A DNA stretch of 64,000 bases from positions 9,068,906 through 9,132,905 of the forward strand of contig NC_044290.2 in the NCBI RefSeq assembly GCF_004027225.2. The letters are read 5' to 3'. This stretch comes from Strigops habroptila. Its lineage: Eukaryota > Chordata > Aves > Psittaciformes > Psittacidae. Position numbers and translations under genes: made by a program. Below the pieces are notes generated by a model. It was not told the origin of the DNA and did no database searches. It was given only the letters and a program-made list of their open reading frames with translations. Shown in pieces: positions 10,101 to 20,940 of this stretch (its first letter is position 1; the number at the start of each line of letters is the position of its first letter).

Positions 10101-13100
10101 TTATATTGAATAAAATTATGAGTAAGAATTTCAGACCTATTTTGATCATAGTATGGATTGCCAACACAAGGTTAATAACATACCAAACATGAAAACTGTC
10201 CATCTAAACAGTTCATAGCAAGATGCTTTATAGTTCTTAATTCAGTCTTTTCCAAACCCCACTTCTAGAATTCAAGTGGCCTGAATTGTTACCAGCAGCA
10301 AAGGACAAGGGGGTGGAAGCATCTAAACACTCAGAGGCTATTACAGTTCCTAGACAGTTCTCTGAAACTGAAAGGGTCACTGTAAAGGAAAAGGAAGATG
10401 GTGAGTATTAATTCTTGTGATAGTCAAAATCGGGTAGATGAGGTAAGGGGTGCAGGGTACTAAGACAGTGTAAAGGATGAAGGAAATACTTTGGCTACAT
10501 TTTGAAATGGATAAATCCTTTTCAGAAATTCAGTGTCGCAGAGTATGCAGACTCCATCATGTGGGGTATTTCTGCTTAGCCAGGACTCAGTTTCAGCTAG
10601 TTTTTTTCCTTTCGTAGTTTAGTAAACAAAATACTAAAGAATCATGTTCTCAAGAGGGATTTGATGCTGCTCTTAAGAGCGCTTATGGACAGATTGTGTA
10701 TTGGGTGAATCATTCTGACAGGCAGCAGCCACCTTCTCCAGTTGTCCTCTGCTGGCTGTGGCTCTGTTGTTGCTTAGAATTCCTGCACATGAGCAGGCGT
10801 TCCCAGTATGTATCTAAAATGACTGGGGGGAAAATAACAGCTAACTGAAAGCTATTTACTGTGTATGCACCCATGCAATATATTCATATACATGTATGTG
10901 CATACATATATACAGTCATGAAAAACTTGGTGCTCTTAGAAAAGTAGTGAGACAGGGATGGGCTGCAGGATGTATCTCTAAACAGAAGTAACATCAGGCA
11001 TAAAAATGTTACAATGCTCTTCTAAGCAAACCAGCAAAGATAATAGCTAACAGGAGATATTTAGATACTGCCCTTTAATATATATGGACAGTATAAAAAA
11101 GTAACATTCTGCTTTCATGGATAACACAAAGTTCTTCATATTTGTCTCTCAAGGATCAATGGAGTCTGTTCATACTACTGAACCTCAAAAAGGGAGTTTG
11201 AGTGCCAGTGCTACAAAACTTGGGGAGCCTATACAACAAGCTATTCCTTTGCTACCACCATTTCAGCCTTCAGAAGGCAGACCTCATTATCCTGGATGGA
11301 GAGATTTTCACAGCTCAGCCAGCCAGTCAGCTGCTTTGGCTGAGAGTCAAGGAGTGACAATTTCTACTGTAAGTAGAAACCTAAAATCCTAACATTTGAT
11401 TATTATATGTGTATTTAGATGTATATATATTAGTAATCAATACTGCTTTCATTTTAAAACCTTCTACTATACTTTCATAGTGGGACTAACTGGTCTCTGA
11501 AGAATGCTTCTGAGTATGTCAGATTTTATCTTCAGTACAAAGAAGTCTGGACTGTGGAGTCATTCTTCACTGAGTGCCCAGAGAGGAAGTTAATTTGAGG
11601 AGTGTGTTTCCTTTATAGCTGTATATATGCATCACCATCATCAATGTAACTGCAGAGTTTACAATATAGTAAACAATACTTATAGTGATTATTTATCTAT
11701 AAAATGAGCATTGATTTCCATATGCAGACAAATTTAATGTATGAACCTTCCTCTCAACACTCTCCTGTGCATGTATAGAAAACATTTGCTTTTTATTTCA
11801 GCTTGAAAAGTCACTTACAGAAAAAGCTGAAGATGTTTCTGGTAGTCCTCCTCTGTCAAGGAAGATCCCTGGTGAGAGAGAGTTTTGCTTCCTATAGGGT
11901 AATTCTGAAGGGTCAAATGTTGCATTTATCTTTACTGGCACTACAAGAAACGTGGGTTTGAAACTACGGGTGCGTTGTTTTAAATACAGCCACAAGTTTA
12001 TATTTCTGTGTTTTATAGAGAAACAAAAATAAGTTACTTTTTGAGCTGTTCACTGTGCTAGAGAAAAATAATCTGTGCTCCCAGTTCAATTCCTGTCTTA
12101 GTCCATTTAAGAGGGGCCTTTTCTTCAGAAATCTCTTCTAGTAGGTAACTCCCATGGCTGAGCTTATTCTGAGCAGAGAAACATGGACCAAACCAGCCGG
12201 TTTCATCTCTAGGAAAAAGCCATAAACTGCTATTGTAGAAAAGGCTTACAAACCAGTTTTCAGTACTTATTTTCCCTGTTGCCAAGGAAACCCTGCTTAC
12301 CTTGCTAGTTTCCATAGCATTCCCATGACATTGAATGTTCAAAACTTGAGAAATTACCAAAATGAATGTCACAACTGTGTAACCACAGTTGCTTTGTCAT
12401 TCTGTTCTCGTGGAATAATTTGGATTCAACAGCCATGGATCACATTTTTTTTACTTGTTCTCCCCATTAGTAGGCACAGTGCAGCCTGTACCATCCACTA
12501 ACACCTGTCATCTACTTCTGCAGTGGGAGACAAGGTGGTATCAAGTGATGCTGAGGACAGTGTGGCAAAGGTAGAAGTTCCATCTTTACTTTATCTGTGG
12601 AAGTTAAGTCAGTATTTTTGGATTTCTGCTTAATTCTCCTGATGTCTTGTGGCACTTCTTGGCTTCTTTCCAAACCTGCTTTTGGCTTGCTTTGTTCAAT
12701 ATACAATCAGTGATGGAATGTGTGACTACATACAGTTTATGTAAGTCATGCAATTTCTTTCTGGAGGTGGTTGCTCCAAGAAGTGTAAGTGCCAGTCGCT
12801 ATGGAGTTCTGATTTATTGCAATCACGCAGTTACTAGTTATCCTGGTTTTAATCAAACCAGGATACATTTAATTAATGTGTAAAACACACGAGTACAATC
12901 ATGTACCTTCTCTGAAATGTATCAATATTCTAAATTAGTAAGATTTCTGGTTTTCTGGGGTTGTTCAGACTCCAGTAAAACTCAGATTTTGCTGCTTCCT
13001 TAAGAGCATGGAGCTGCTTGGCTGCATTATTTAATTTTATTTCCTTTCACTGCCCTTTGCTTTTCAAAAACTGAATAATGCAAAACCCCACAAATTGATC

Positions 13101-16100
13101 AGCAGATGCCATTCTGCACTTGTGGAAGCATGTCTGTATAGGAAGTTCTTTGCTCTAGAACACACTTTTTTTTTTTCCCTTCTGCAACCACAAGAGGTAC
13201 TCACAGACTTCATTTGTTCCAAGTTTCAACAGCCTTTACTTCTACATTGTCTGTTTAAAACATTCTCTGCTTAAAACTCATTTTCCATTGGTGTATTTGC
13301 AAGTATGTGCATGCCAATCCTGAATTACTCCACTTTGAACAGACACATTACCAGGCAATACTAAAGAACGTAACTAAATGGCACAAGGACATTAGTGTTT
13401 TATTTTTGTTTGCTGTGAATTGCGGCTTAGTCCACATTCAGAGAGGTTCAGCTTACTTGCATTACTTGGCATTAGTCCCAGGCTAATGAGGTAGTATTTA
13501 TATTACTACTATATGTAGTCATATAACTTAACCTAGATCTTGTTCTTCTGATTCAGTGGTTTAGCTGCAGATGATTCTTGAACTGATCTATATTTTTTCT
13601 AGTATATTTCTTTAAGCATCTAATTCTCTAAAGCAAACTATCTTCAGTCAGGGGTCTGGAGATATAACTACTTTTATATCTATATAATCATAGGGTTTGA
13701 AATTGTTCTATAAAAGCTGTTGTAGGATCTCTCTACTTATATGATTTTTGAGCTTTACTGTGGAGATCTTAGATCTTAATTTACTCTTATTTTCTTAGGT
13801 TCCTTACGTATATGAGACTCCTGCATCTGCTTCCTCTTTACATGATAAACTCTCACTACGTGCTGAACAAGTAGAACACACTCCTGAATCTTGGTACCTG
13901 CCTAGAAAGAAAAGGCAAGTGCATTCTTTCCCAGTACTGAGCCAAGCAAGCACTTCTGACTATGTGGCTGCCTGGGCCCCCCACCTGCCACCCTTAAATA
14001 AGATCTGTTCTTCCTTCAGTGCATCTCAGTGAAAGATTAATCTTAACAGAGAGAGTTCCTGTTTCTCCTGATATCAATATTCTTAAATATAGGTATTTAC
14101 ACATTCAGCTTCTACTTAATTCTGTAAAAATGTGCTCACACAAAAAGTGCACTGGAATTGTTTGTGTGAGGTAATGCTTATCTTCAAGGTTTTTAGAATA
14201 GAAACAAAAACTCTGTTTTCTTTTTAGCAGGTATGAAAATTCTACCACAGATTCACTTGAAGAGTCTCTTTCCCACAGAACAACAGAGGAAAAGCTATCT
14301 GAGCAAGAGCTTCATGAAGTGTCAGAAAACATCTCTCACAGGCTAAATGAACTAGATCTAGTAAGTGAAAGCTATTCGTTGTTGTATCTGAGCAATTTGG
14401 CCTTAGTTATGAGAGTGGAGAGAACAAGAATATAAACTTAATATTGATGAAAAGGAAATCTGCAACTAACACCTGACTTCAGACATTTCTAAACTCAATT
14501 ATTGAACATGACCTCCCAAAAAAATCTATCCAACAGATGTTAAAGAGAGCTTTGGGTGGGCACACCAGAGAAGAAGAGCTGACAGATGAAGACAACCTGT
14601 CTCAGCACAGTGACAGTGTCATGGATTATCGCCGGAGGAAAGCTGAGCGAGGTAATAATGATTCTTAGGCCAGCTGAGTATTAGGATAAAGGGAATATCT
14701 ATGAGAAATCCCTTCTCATGTAAAGCTGCTACACTGAACTACTCATAGTCACCAAGTTATGTCTTACATCTAAACCTGAGCAACAGTAACAATTAAAATT
14801 AAGTTCTCATTTAACACTTAAATACCTATGGTAAAACTTTACTAAAAAGACAAGGCAAACACAGCTGCAGTAAAAAACAGTACAGAAAGTGGGACAGAAT
14901 ACCAGCTCATGGACAGGACTGTGATTCTGAAATGGGGGCTGAACACAGCATGTACAAACATTGTGCAGCCACCCTATATGCACACCAGGCTATAAAGCTA
15001 TCATGTAGCTTGATCTAATTCACATGCACAACATTATATTGCAAGACAAAGCTGTTTGTGGCATATAGACAGTCTCTCACCTTGAGTTACCTTCAGTTGC
15101 CTTTACTGCTTTTTCCCTTCCCATCTTGAATATCTCCTTACTGTTAGGAAAGCCCCACAGTTTGTGATTTGGGGCAGGGATAATTCTAAAGGCAATGAAT
15201 TTAACTTTATGATTAACTGGTGCTAAACGTTTTAACTCTTATGCTGTGGAAAGATTTGACTGTATGGGTGTGTTGGGGGCTTCTTTCCCTTATGTTTGGC
15301 TTTTCTTGTTTCAAGTTAGATACTCAGTGAATCACCTTTCCTTACAGACACACCGTATCTAAGCAGGCCACGATCCCTTTCTCCATCCTCACCCTCATCT
15401 CAGCATCAACTCTCTTCTGAGTTGGGAGATAAACCTTCCAGTAATGGACCAGGCCCCATAGGGAAAATACGCAGCCAGCTGCAAAAAGAACGGGATGAAA
15501 AAACAAAAAATGCAAAGGTATTCCTCATTTAGAGCTTTTGGTCATTCTTACCAGCAGTTATACTGGAAGCATTAAAACTGAATGCTCTTACTTAATGGGG
15601 GCATCTGGCCTGCTTTAGTAATTTTGTACTGTTATAGCTGTAGACTACTGAGGAAAAGACTTAAACCCCAGATTTTGCAAAAAAGACAATTTAAAGTGCA
15701 AGAAGCAAATGAGGTGGTCGTATGGACTGATTATTTTATCTGAAAAGTCCTCTTCATTTTATTTGCTAGGTGGTTGCTAAAGCTTATGAAGATGAACTAA
15801 GAATTTACAAAGCCAGGGAGAGGCTGAGACTTTCCAAGCTCAGAGAAGTCACCAAGGAAATGGTATGTGATACACTCTGCTGATTGGGGTTTGGTTGCCC
15901 TTTTAAATTTGTCTAGATGATCTGACTAGACACTTTTGAGTACAAAAACTCCTTGGGTTTGTGCAAGGCTGATTCTCTAATGCTATCAATAAGACAAAGG
16001 GGTTTTTGCTACTTTCTTACATGCTACTGGATCAGCAAAGAACCTAAACTGAAAAGCTCCGTCATACCAATGTCACAACAATGTAGGCTGCACTAGTCCC

Positions 16101-19100
16101 TTCCATAGCCTCTGCAGAAGCAGTCCATAGGCTGCTGCAGGAGTGTTAAGTGCTGCAAAAGAGCTGAGGTTATGCAATAGTGAGATTTAACCTTTATTTG
16201 AACCCTGACCTGCATTTGGTGAATGCTGGCCTTCTGGAGAATGCAGTGCAGTATGTCCAAATTCTCATTCTGAAGTTTCAAAGACATTTAACTTCTGATA
16301 GCCAAACTCTGATCTATCAGTGTTTCCCTCCTCATACCTGTTCTCCATCTGTTTTACATCTGCTCCTAAGGAACAAGAATACAAAGAAAACATCTTTAAA
16401 GAACCTCCAAAAATGCCTCAGCCAGTGAAAGTTTATTCTAGAAAAACCACACCTCGGAATCCCAAATACAGCCAGTGGATTCCAAAACGAGGGACTGTGA
16501 AGCCAAAGAAAGCAGCTCCAAGTAAGAACTGCAAAACTATACTTGGTGGAAAACTGGCATCTTTTGAAAGCATGTGTTGAACTCCAAGAATAAAGGCATC
16601 AGTCCAACGTATACCAGTCAGCTGTTGCATTTTCCCCTTCTTATGACCTCTATATGTCTGGATTTTTGTTAGGAAAGATAATGCTTTAAGTATATGTAAG
16701 TCACCAATGCACAATCAATATGTGACCCATTTGCTACTTCCTTAAAATCCCTTGGGATATTTTCAGTGCTTGTTTCCATTACTGCTATGCCTGTGCCTGC
16801 TCCACTATAGTCTCAGCTATATATCTGAGCTATATATGAGCTCAGGTTTTTTGGTGGTGGTTGTTTTTTCCTGAGCATGTATCGAGATTTAAAATCGGGC
16901 CTTTATTGTGAGTGGGCTGATGCTGAGCCCCATCCAGGTAACAAAGCAGAATCTGTCAGTGGCGACCACCTTCTTATCAAGACCCTGCCACTGGGATATT
17001 AACACTGACACTGGTTTTGCTGAGCAAGTGATGCTTCAACAACAGCCAACAGGCAAATCACAGGCTCAGTTTGGTTAACATCATTGTGCATGCTTCTGTG
17101 TAATGCCCTACGTCTGCATGTTGCTCAGGTACACTGCCTTTTTTTCAGTGTTTAAAGGGCATATACTTGGTTAATACCCATTTGTTTCATCTTCCATCAT
17201 CTTTTCCTGCCAGAAAGATCAAAAATGTACTGGTAATGAGGTGGCTGCAAACCAGTTTTACACCTGTTTATGTAGTAATGACCTGGATGTGTCATTACTA
17301 CTCCTGTATTAGCATTATCTTAACCTCCTGCAACCAGTGAGAGACAGATAAAAAAATCACTGGTTAGTGATGGTCAGAAGCACTTGAGGGAAGAAGGGGA
17401 TACCCGTCTTCACTGGATGTGGTGGAGGGAGGTAGGGAGGGAAATTATTCCTGAGCTATAAAAGCAATTTTTCAGCAGGGGAAAAAAACCCCCCACCAAT
17501 AGAATCGTGGGATTTCTCTGCTGCTGTACTGCCAGAGTGATCTTGTGTCCTGCTGGGTTAGCCTGACATCACAGCAACAGCGTGGTAGCTTTATATAGTG
17601 CTCAAACTAGAATGTTTCATGCCTTAGGCTGACACTGTCTGGAAGAATTTACCACTAAATGTATTTTCCAGGAATTTATTGCTTACATCTGTCTTTACCT
17701 TGTAGTAAAAGTAAGGGGTGATGACCTCCTACTTCAGCTACTGGAAGAGTTTCCCCACCTGCATATTTCCCGCCATACTATGAATAAAATGTGGCAGCAG
17801 CAGCTTGCACATACTGGACAACTTAAGGCAGCTTCTGACAGAAGCAGAGCAACACTCCAGAATGAAGTGAGTATTCTTGTTCTTACCTCAAAGTGTCAGC
17901 AGAACAGTTAGCAGGCATCAGTGTGTACTGCATAATAAAATAACAATAAAACCATCCTGACTCTCTGTCTGCAGCATAGATGGAGTGCATGCACATTCAA
18001 AGCACAGTATGAAAGGATGTATATCTCAGCTTAGTTAATTAAACAGGGATGTACGTATCTAGACATGCGAGCAGAACTTTTTATCAGCCACTTGAATACG
18101 AAGTTCTTTTATATTAGATTCTCTTGTACTGCCTGGGATTGCTATTGCCTTTTATAAAAGCATATTGTAGGTTTGAGTGCTATTTCTGAACAGTCTTTAA
18201 GTTTAAAATTTAGCTATTAGATATAAAAGTTGATTAACTTATGCATGGTAACTCTAAACATAAAAACCAAATCACAGCAGTGTTTGGAACTCCTACCCAC
18301 AATGCCTGTCCTGCAGAATGATGAAGGTAATGAACTTTTTTTAAACCTCCAGGTTCAACAAGCTCTGAAGAAGCACGAGCTGCTTGTTGCACTTATTAAA
18401 AAAGATCAAGACCATAACAAGAGACTGGTACGTTCTTTGAAGTGTGTTTGTTACACAATACAAAAATCTCATGTTGTGCTGGCTACTGCATATTTCCTGG
18501 TCCACGAAAGTGGCTTTTTTATCTTATGACAATTTTATGCCTCTTCAGTAGCTGTGGTCTCAAAGCCATGTAATGTGTTTGCTGTGAGGCTGCTGAGGTC
18601 ATGGGAATGGAATATTATGATTACACTGTACTGTTGCTTTAAAAGTGCAAACAAATCCTAAGAATGTGCAAGGAGAAACTTGAGGCTCCTGGTGTTGCTG
18701 GTAACAACACAGCTACCATGGCAATGCTGACTCCTTAATTACATAGTGCTCTTGATGCACTTTGCTAAATCAGTGGTGACTAAAGCTTTAAACTATAATT
18801 GCAGTGTAAGATTGGGGTAGGGAGAAAGTCTTTAGTAAAGGCCCCTACTTACTTAGCAATGATTAAATTATTGCAATGATAAATAATTAAAGCTTTGCCT
18901 GCATCAATATCTGTTGGAAGCTTGGTGGTCTTACAGCTACTGTTCTCCATTTAGCAAGAACTTAAGCAACGTATCCGCAGACAGAAATGGGCTCAGAATA
19001 AAGTGAGAGAGAAACGCCAGCAAGTGGCTCGAGCCAGGAAATACTATGAAGATTACCGGGTTCAGCTGCGTGCCAAGATGATGCGGGCTAGGACACGGGA

Positions 19101-20745
19101 AGAAAGGGTAGGTACAAGATGTCTTGCTCTGCTAGTGTGGAATTGTTTTTGTTTGGCCTCCTGTGCTGAGGACCCATAGTCTTGGTAGTTCACATAATTG
19201 TACAAGTAGGTGGAGAGCAAGTGAAGTGAACAGAGTATAGGAACCAGGATTAAATGGTTGGTCAGTCAAGGCCACAGAGGAAAAGGCTCCTTCTTCAGAA
19301 ACACTGATACAGTTTAGGGCAAACTACTGTAAAACAAGAAAGGATGTTTTAGGGGTTAAGAGAAGGAGCGAAAGGATAAAGTATGGAAAAACAGGGCTGG
19401 TAACATGAGAAATTAGGGAAATGAGTTTTCAGAAACAGTAGGATTAAGAAGTTGTTCCTACAGTTACTATCCAAAGAAAACAATCTAAATCTTTAGTTAA
19501 GGAAACTGAGCAAAAAAACTTTGTTATCCAGTTATGTTCTTTAAACAAAGTGGGCTTTTTGACAGATATGATCTCTAATTAGGGCTGGACATCAGAGCTA
19601 AGGAAAGCCAATAGAGTTATTACACTGTGCAAGAGTAGATACACAATTCTCACCTTTTAAAATAAAAGGCCAGAAGTTGAATGCATAATCCACTGTTAGT
19701 GATTTGAGAACTGTTTGCCTCAAGCTGCGCTGTAGCTGGTAAGTGTTCTTGTGTATAAATGGAAAGCCTGAGTATGGGCTGGATTTCTTGCTGTTGGATG
19801 AAGACCCTGATGTTAGACAACATAACGCAGGGTGGGTTGGAAATCACAGTGCCTGTTCGAAGATCCTGGCTTGCATTGCTGGGTTGTCTGAAATGATTTA
19901 AAAAGCGTAATATACTTTTGCTGTTCTAGCCCCTTTCTTAATCATATGACTAAACTGACATGAAAGATTTATTTTATCTACCATTTTCAGCTAACTGAGT
20001 AATACAAATACAGCTCAGCTCTACCTGTCCCATCATTACTAGGTACATAATTGTACTTCTTCATGGGCAGTGACCTATCTTCATGTGAGCACCATTCTGT
20101 CAGGAGATAAAGCAGCTGTAAATGTAAATGTATACTTAGAAGTTTCTGGCAAAGTCTTAGGTTTCCTTTTTTAAATTGCTGGCAGATATTTAAAAACTTA
20201 TTTGAAGAAGGCTTAGAAATTCAGAGGCAAAGGCTGAAGGACCTGAGAGCATATGCTAAAGAGAAGCGTGCTGAGCAAAGGAGAGAGCATCAAAATGAGT
20301 TGGAGTCTATGGAGAACTATTACAAAGATCAGGTAAAGCTTGACCTGCATCAAAGACAGTTAATATTTTTTACACTATAAGTCTTTCCCTTAATTGCTTC
20401 AACTCAAACACATGTTATGCTTAGTTCTCCATGCTAGCAGAAGCTTTATCTCAAGAACGCCAAGAAATCCAAACCAGAGAGAAAGCACAAGCACAAGTAA
20501 GTATATTGAATTTTCTATAAATACCTGTTCTTTCTCCATGCTGTGGCTAATGTCTGTATTTTCTTTAGATGCTACAGAAAACAAAAAGAGAACTGAGATC
20601 AAGGATGGAAAAGGAAATACAGCAGCTGCAAGCAGCAATAATGCAAAGTGATGACGACACCTTTTTCCAAGAACTAGAAGCAGACAGACTCAAATCTAGA
20701 CTTCAAATGGTTTCCTTTCAGTACAGCAAAAGCCATTTCTTGTAA
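4131..20745 (+). CDS. CEP95: CEP95 (CCDC45), centrosomal protein of 95 kDa; complete gene, 22 coding exons
   Basis: CEP95 localises to centrosomes and spindle poles; its molecular role is poorly known. The joined exons give one open frame of 870 codons plus stop (human protein about 821). The start codon at 4131 has a good context (GCGCCATGG) and heads the frame [17 protein letters not shown], which lines up with human MAGSEEDWVWVANDLL. Residues 8 to about 115 are the most conserved part ([44 protein letters not shown]) and are helical, probably a divergent calponin-homology-like fold. Residues about 125-470 are acidic, Ser/Thr rich and probably disordered. Residues about 515-850 are basic coiled coil, rich in R, K, E and Q. 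The C-terminus ends FQYSKSHFL. All 21 introns keep phase. Twenty are GT-AG; intron 11 uses a GC donor. Other introns hold no recognised RNA gene. Confidence 0.93.
4153..5895 (+). other. CEP95: CEP95 intron 1
   Basis: Its first 180 bases are the tail of the CpG island. The rest is unremarkable apart from the CR1 fragment at 5388-5699. Confidence 0.75.
5388..5699 (+). mobile_element. CR1 LINE 3'-end fragment, sense
   Basis: The segment matches the well-known 3' region of avian CR1: a TAGTGAGGTGGGGATCAGTC-like start, GCCAGGGGAGGTTCAGATTG, TTCTTCACCAAAAGGGTTGT, CAGGCTGCCCAAGGGAGTGG, and an end resembling TTTTCCATCCTAAACCTA. It is 5' truncated, as nearly all CR1 copies are, and diverged. A 66-residue open frame inside it is part of the element, not a gene. 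Confidence 0.85.
5896..6024 (+). CDS. CEP95: CEP95 exon 2
   Basis: Codons 8-50. It encodes [18 protein letters not shown] and [17 protein letters not shown], the conserved N-terminal domain. Acceptor AACAG, donor GTGGGA. Confidence 0.92.
7006..7113 (+). CDS. CEP95: CEP95 exon 3
   Basis: Codons 51-86. It contains [20 protein letters not shown] followed by [10 protein letters not shown], nearly identical to human. Donor GTAAGT. Confidence 0.94.
7843..7953 (+). CDS. CEP95: CEP95 exon 4
   Basis: Codons 87-123, [20 protein letters not shown] then [17 protein letters not shown]. This is the end of the conserved helical N-terminal domain. Confidence 0.93.
9152..9260 (+). CDS. CEP95: CEP95 exon 5
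   Basis: Codons 124-159, start of the acidic Ser/Gln-rich linker ([18 protein letters not shown]). Acceptor TTAACAG, donor GTAAGA; phase fits both neighbours. Confidence 0.85.
9726..9762 (-). mobile_element. Short CR1 3'-end remnant, antisense
   Basis: AGAATCATAGAACGGTTAGG and the following GTTGGAAATGACC match the extreme 3' end of CR1 in reverse. It lies 22 bases upstream of CEP95 exon 6 and overlaps that exon's branch-point region. Confidence 0.6.
9785..9894 (+). CDS. CEP95: CEP95 exon 6
   Basis: Codons 160-196 of the linker ([20 protein letters not shown]). Acceptor CCCCTTAG, donor GTGAGT. Confidence 0.87.
10269..10400 (+). CDS. CEP95: CEP95 exon 7
   Basis: Codons 197-240 ([20 protein letters not shown] onward). 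Linker, low complexity. Donor GTGAGT. Confidence 0.87.
11154..11368 (+). CDS. CEP95: CEP95 exon 8
   Basis: Codons 241-312, the longest exon (215 bases). It has a Pro-rich stretch [20 protein letters not shown] and ends on a codon boundary before GTAAGT. Confidence 0.88.
11802..11871 (+). CDS. CEP95: CEP95 exon 9
   Basis: Codons 313-335 ([20 protein letters not shown] onward). Acceptor TTATTTCAG, donor GTGAGA. Confidence 0.84.
12524..12570 (+). CDS. CEP95: CEP95 exon 10
   Basis: A 47-base exon, codons 336-351 ([16 protein letters not shown]). Acceptor TACTTCTGCAG, donor GTAGAA. The phase fit supports it although the peptide is not distinctive. Confidence 0.78.
12571..13798 (+). other. CEP95: CEP95 intron 10
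   Basis: 1.2 kb. It holds a perfect 11-bp inverted repeat at 12839-12865 (see separate entry) and no recognised repeat family or exon. Confidence 0.7.
12839..12865. repeat. Perfect 11-bp inverted repeat, 5-base loop
   Basis: TATCCTGGTTT at 12839-12849 and its exact complement AAACCAGGATA at 12855-12865, separated by TAATC, in CEP95 intron 10. Confidence 0.9.
13799..13914 (+). CDS. CEP95: CEP95 exon 11 (followed by a GC donor)
   Basis: Codons 352-389, ending SWYLPRKK plus two bases. The next bases are GCAAGT, a strong GC-type donor (AAAG/GCAAGT). No GT near the end keeps the frame as well. Confidence 0.85.
14231..14360 (+). CDS. CEP95: CEP95 exon 12 (NAGNAG acceptor)
   Basis: Codons 390-433, including [20 protein letters not shown]. 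The acceptor is TTTTTAGCAG, so splicing could also start at 14228 and add one serine without changing frame. The exon ends in NELDL before GTAAGT. Confidence 0.88.
14537..14651 (+). CDS. CEP95: CEP95 exon 13
   Basis: Codons 434-471 ([20 protein letters not shown] and later [10 protein letters not shown]). Acceptor CCAACAG, donor GTAATA. Confidence 0.88.
15348..15517 (+). CDS. CEP95: CEP95 exon 14
   Basis: Codons 472-528. A Ser/Pro-rich part ([15 protein letters not shown]) leads into the first coiled-coil heptads ([20 protein letters not shown]). Confidence 0.9.
15770..15862 (+). CDS. CEP95: CEP95 exon 15
   Basis: Codons 529-559 ([20 protein letters not shown] onward), basic coiled coil. 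Donor GTATGT. Confidence 0.91.
16371..16521 (+). CDS. CEP95: CEP95 exon 16
   Basis: Codons 560-609: a basic segment ([20 protein letters not shown]) between coiled-coil parts. Acceptor GCTCCTAAG, donor GTAAGA. Confidence 0.91.
16522..17705 (+). other. CEP95: CEP95 intron 16
   Basis: 1.2 kb with a perfect inverted repeat at 17272-17301. No recognised transposon or exon. Confidence 0.7.
17272..17301. repeat. Perfect 11-bp inverted repeat, 8-base loop
   Basis: GTAGTAATGAC at 17272-17282 and GTCATTACTAC at 17291-17301 are exact complements. Confidence 0.9.
17706..17866 (+). CDS. CEP95: CEP95 exon 17
   Basis: Codons 610-663 ([20 protein letters not shown] and [20 protein letters not shown]). 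Acceptor CTTGTAG, donor GTGAGT. Confidence 0.92.
18353..18427 (+). CDS. CEP95: CEP95 exon 18
   Basis: Codons 664-688 ([20 protein letters not shown]), coiled coil. Acceptor AACCTCCAG, donor GTACGT. Confidence 0.91.
18955..19107 (+). CDS. CEP95: CEP95 exon 19
   Basis: Codons 689-739 ([20 protein letters not shown] and [20 protein letters not shown]), strongly basic coiled coil. Donor GTAGGT. Confidence 0.93.
20186..20332 (+). CDS. CEP95: CEP95 exon 20
   Basis: Codons 740-788 ([20 protein letters not shown], ending ENYYKDQ). Donor GTAAAG. Confidence 0.93.
20425..20496 (+). CDS. CEP95: CEP95 exon 21
   Basis: Codons 789-812 ([24 protein letters not shown]). The acceptor ATGCTTAG, 92 bases after exon 20, is needed to keep frame; the AG at 20440 would lose residues. 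Confidence 0.9.
20569..20745 (+). CDS. CEP95: CEP95 exon 22, C-terminus and stop
   Basis: Codons 813-870 and TAA at 20743-20745. Coiled coil ([20 protein letters not shown]), an acidic [12 protein letters not shown] motif and the end FQYSKSHFL. Confidence 0.93.
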   Translation: MLQKTKRELRSRMEKEIQQLQAAIMQSDDDTFFQELEADRLKSRLQMVSFQYSKSHFL

Positions 20746-20940
20746 AACTTATGGTAACTATCACTGCAGTTCTCTCTGGCAAAGGGGATGAGAATCTGAG
20801 AGCTGCTCTAACAGGAAGATGGTGTGTTATTCTCTAAAATACCTGGTCTGTCATTTTGACATGTCAGAGGTGTAGCTGCTGCTATCTGGAATCTCTACAG
20901 CACTTTTATGATCACCAATAAAGGTTTTTAACTACTTTCT
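20746..20940 (+). terminator. CEP95: CEP95 3' UTR and poly(A) signal
   Basis: The canonical AATAAA at 20917-20922 lies 172 bases after the stop and is followed by a T-rich stretch, so the 3' UTR is short. The cleavage position is inferred. Confidence 0.75.

Noticed and set aside
18317-18326. Micro-exon-like AATGATGAAG between CTGCAG and GTAATG in CEP95 intron 17
   Set aside because: Ten bases would shift the frame; exons 17 and 18 already join in phase and agree with the human protein order.
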